A stretch of DNA of 8,189 nt from Thermoflexales bacterium. GTDB taxonomy: Bacteria > Chloroflexota > Anaerolineae > Fen-1058. Where the stretch lies: positions 1 through 8,189 of the forward strand of contig JADGQE010000172.1 of assembly GCA_017882055.1 (NCBI GenBank), read 5' to 3'. The notes beneath the pieces are model-generated. The model was given only the letters and a program-made list of their open reading frames with translations, had not been told where the DNA came from and searched no databases. Both the position numbers and the translations under genes were made by a program. The first letter of the stretch is position 1. The number at the start of each line of letters is the position of its first letter. This document shows, one piece after another, positions 6,370-8,189 of this stretch.

Positions 6370-8187
6370 TTACTTGAGCAGAAGATAGCGTCCCACTTTT
6401 AGCGCGCCGACATATTGAGGTTCACCTTCGAGTGCGAGGCGTGGCCCCATTAGTACCAGCGGGTCAATGTGCGCCCAGATTACGGACGAGATATAGATCA
6501 TACTCGGCTCGTCCGTCGTTTTGCGCAGCTGCTGGATTAACTGGAGCATCGACTTCTTGTCTTCAGCCAGCAGCCAGATCTTGTCGCCGAAGGTATAGGG
6601 CGCGGCCTGTGGAATGAACCAGGCATCCGTCACAACTACCTTGTCGGGTAATTGCTTGATCAAGTCTGCCAGTTGCATGTTTTCGAGCTGGCTATTGAGC
6701 ATGAACCGGGCGCCCGTCCAGGTGGAGTAGCCGCCAGCCAGCAGCAGAGCGACCAAGATCACTGCCAGTCCGATCCGTGTTCGAGACCCGCCAGCAGATT
6801 GCCAGAGCTGCGCAAAGCCAACTACGACCACTACCGACAATGGCACGATGATCGGCAGCAAGAAACGCGGGCCCCACTGAACGCCGCCCTGAAATGGACT
6901 GACGACAATCACGAGCAGCGCAAAGGCGATCGAGGCGACCAGGAGAAAATGTGTAATTGCTGACACTTGCACTTGCGTGCGGTGCAAGTGTTGCTGATTG
7001 CTGATTGCTGATTGCTGATTTTGGATTCCAAATTGTAGCACCGGTAGGAATAGCGCCAGAACTATCGGGAACGTCGTCAACAAATCATCGGGACGCTGAT
7101 CGATCACGTTTTGCCAGTTCATCACGCGCCAGGTTGTGACGGCTACGATCGCCAGAAGTACAACCGCAAGGATCCAGAACATGGAATTCAGAATTCGGGC
7201 ACTGCGTTCGGTTTTCCATAGCCGTTGCACAACCTGGCTTGTTAACCACAGCGCAAGCGCGGCAAGTCCCAATATGCCCAGCACATCCAGACCGCTGCCC
7301 GCATAGGGCCACAGCATCGACCAGTTGCGGCCGGTCGAATCACCCAATTTGGCCAGCATGTCGGCGCCGCCCAGCAAAGGCACATTTTGGGCCACCCGCG
7401 GGCCGAAGGGACTGCCCCAGCGAATGAACTGATAGGTCCACCACGGCCCGGCGATTAACAGACCACCGATCGCGAGCATCAACAGCGATCGAAAAAACGG
7501 CAGCTGCGCTCGAACAAACCACAACCCGATCAGGATGGCAACTGGAAAGACGTAGAGCTCGGCCCGCATCGTCAGTCCCAACCCGATCGCTGCCCCCGCC
7601 ATCAAGAGCCAGGGCACGCGACGCGATCCCGTCGCCGCTTTGACAATGCCGACCATCGCCAGCACCGCCAGGAACGAACCGGGCGTATGTTCCCAGAACT
7701 CACGCGCATAAACCAGCAGCGGGCTGCTGAAGCCGGCGACGATCGGCACCAGCACCGCCCAGCGATCGGGCCGCACTCGCCACGCCAGCCAGGCCGATAA
7801 GATCACCAGCAGCGCTCCGCACAACCACGGCAACACGAGCAGTCCACCGTGCCCCCACAATTGGTATAGCGGAACGCTCGCCCAGATGAAGGGCGAAGTA
7901 TATTCGGAGTAAGGCAAATTGTTTTGCCAGAAGAACCACGGCGCGACAAACGGCGAATACAGATGCTGTGGATCATAAACTGCGCCCGGATAATCGATCG
8001 GCGCGTCCAGCTGACTCGTATGCAGTATCGCCTGAACTTGCCATAGTTTTACGCCGGCATCGCTGGATGCAAAGCCTTGAATCATCGCACTTTGCGCGCA
8101 TAACACCGTCTCAATCGCCAACACGATCAGAACTGCCAGGATCAGCAATCGGCGCGGAGCATGCCAGAGAAATCGAAGTGGTCGCAT
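6370..8187 (-). CDS. GT-C-like polytopic membrane protein (glycosyltransferase-related)
   Basis: The product has 605 residues from the ATG at 8187-8185. The start sits 2 nt from the window edge, so a longer form cannot be excluded, but the basic N-terminus MRPLRFLWHAPRR directly before a helix looks natural. An external loop follows the first helix and contains SSDAGVKLWQVQAI (41-54), with an Asp where GT-C enzymes often place a catalytic acid. FWEHTPGSFLAVLAMVG (164-180), GLTMRAELYVFP (204-215) and GGVQWGPRFLLPIIVP (434-449) resemble conserved blocks of bacterial GT-C/GT39-like proteins. I estimate 10-12 membrane helices. Residues from about 491 form a soluble C-terminal region with no recognised motif. 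It is probably a glycosyltransferase using a lipid-linked sugar, but could be a non-catalytic relative; donor and acceptor are unknown. It converges on the plus-strand cluster and so is transcribed separately. A repeat-encoded loop lies at about 385-409. Confidence 0.75.
   Translation of the reverse strand: MRPLRFLWHAPRRLLILAVLIVLAIETVLCAQSAMIQGFASSDAGVKLWQVQAILHTSQLDAPIDYPGAVYDPQHLYSPFVAPWFFWQNNLPYSEYTSPFIWASVPLYQLWGHGGLLVLPWLCGALLVILSAWLAWRVRPDRWAVLVPIVAGFSSPLLVYAREFWEHTPGSFLAVLAMVGIVKAATGSRRVPWLLMAGAAIGLGLTMRAELYVFPVAILIGLWFVRAQLPFFRSLLMLAIGGLLIAGPWWTYQFIRWGSPFGPRVAQNVPLLGGADMLAKLGDSTGRNWSMLWPYAGSGLDVLGILGLAALALWLTSQVVQRLWKTERSARILNSMFWILAVVLLAIVAVTTWRVMNWQNVIDQRPDDLLTTFPIVLALFLPVLQFGIQNQQSAISNQQHLHRTQVQVSAITHFLLVASIAFALLVIVVSPFQGGVQWGPRFLLPIIVPLSVVVVVGFAQLWQSAGGSRTRIGLAVILVALLLAGGYSTWTGARFMLNSQLENMQLADLIKQLPDKVVVTDAWFIPQAAPYTFGDKIWLLAEDKKSMLQLIQQLRKTTDEPSMIYISSVIWAHIDPLVLMGPRLALEGEPQYVGALKVGRYLLLK
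6963..6991. repeat. Perfect 10-bp inverted repeat inside the minus-strand gene
   Basis: ACACTTGCAC (6963-6972) and GTGCAAGTGT (6982-6991) are perfect inverted copies around a 9-nt spacer. They abut the heptanucleotide tract, sharing base 6991. The region encodes the polar segment QHLHRTQVQVS in the loop between membrane helices. Confidence 0.75.
6991..7034 (-). repeat. AATC-type heptanucleotide repeat in the minus-strand membrane-protein gene
   Basis: On the coding strand the tract reads AATTTGG, AATCCAA, then four perfect AATCAGC units, then AA. It encodes F-G-I-Q-N-Q-Q-S-A-I-S-N-Q-Q in a loop between hydrophobic helices. It shares the AATCCAA unit and the 7-nt phase with the tract at 5167-5205 on the other strand. 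Confidence 0.8.
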
Positions 8188-8189
8188 CA

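Larger units (their letters stand above)
536..8000. repeat. Dispersed over-represented palindrome CGATCG
   Basis: I counted 23 CGATCG sites by eye, from 536-541 to 7995-8000. Examples are 1289, 1309, 3195, 3522 and 3526 (overlapping), 4060, 4448, 5066, 5447, 5486, 5504, 5855, 6252, 6927, 7467, 7486, 7740 and 7763. All but none lie outside genes: every copy is within a coding region. Roughly 2-3 would be expected by chance at this base composition. Eight lie before 4351 and fifteen after it. Confidence 0.65.

Noticed and set aside
6991..7034. CRISPR array
   Set aside because: The units are 7 nt with no spacers, and the tract is translated as part of a membrane protein.

Overview
The window looks like chromosomal DNA from a member of the Chloroflexota (green non-sulfur bacteria and relatives). 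I infer this from protein style, not from a marker gene. The signs are LysM surface proteins with long Pro/Thr/Ala linkers, GT-C membrane glycosyltransferases fused to extracytoplasmic beta domains, and heptanucleotide repeats embedded in reading frames. The DNA is moderately GC-rich and almost entirely coding. No RNA gene, CRISPR array, transposase or phage gene is visible.

Layout. Bases 1-6333 hold four plus-strand genes packed like one operon whose beginning lies upstream of the window: (1) the 3' part of a surface protein with a carbohydrate-binding-like tail, two LysM domains, an SdrD-B-like domain and a C-terminal membrane anchor; (2) a small LysM protein with a membrane segment at each end; (3) a large GT39/PMT-like glycosyltransferase with a C-terminal beta-sandwich; (4) a PIG-V/GT76-like mannosyltransferase-family protein with an N-terminal extracytoplasmic beta domain. 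Junctions are 12 nt, about 7 nt (or an overlap, depending on the start chosen) and a 4-nt ATGA overlap. After a 36-nt convergent gap, bases 6370-8187 hold a minus-strand gene (5), another GT-C-like polytopic membrane protein whose start is at the window edge.

How the genes may work together (inference): genes 1 and 2 make envelope proteins with Thr/Pro/Ser-rich stalks, the kind of sequence that PMT-type enzymes O-mannosylate. Genes 3 and 4 make lipid-linked-sugar-dependent glycosyltransferases that act on the outer face of the membrane. The cluster could therefore be a surface-protein plus glycosylation module, although the acceptors could equally be glycolipids or polysaccharides.

The most unusual sequence-level signals are three short heptanucleotide-repeat tracts, one inside each of the three glycosyltransferase-like genes and each in a loop between membrane segments; a perfect 10-bp inverted repeat abutting one tract; and strong over-representation of the palindrome CGATCG (23 copies counted by eye).
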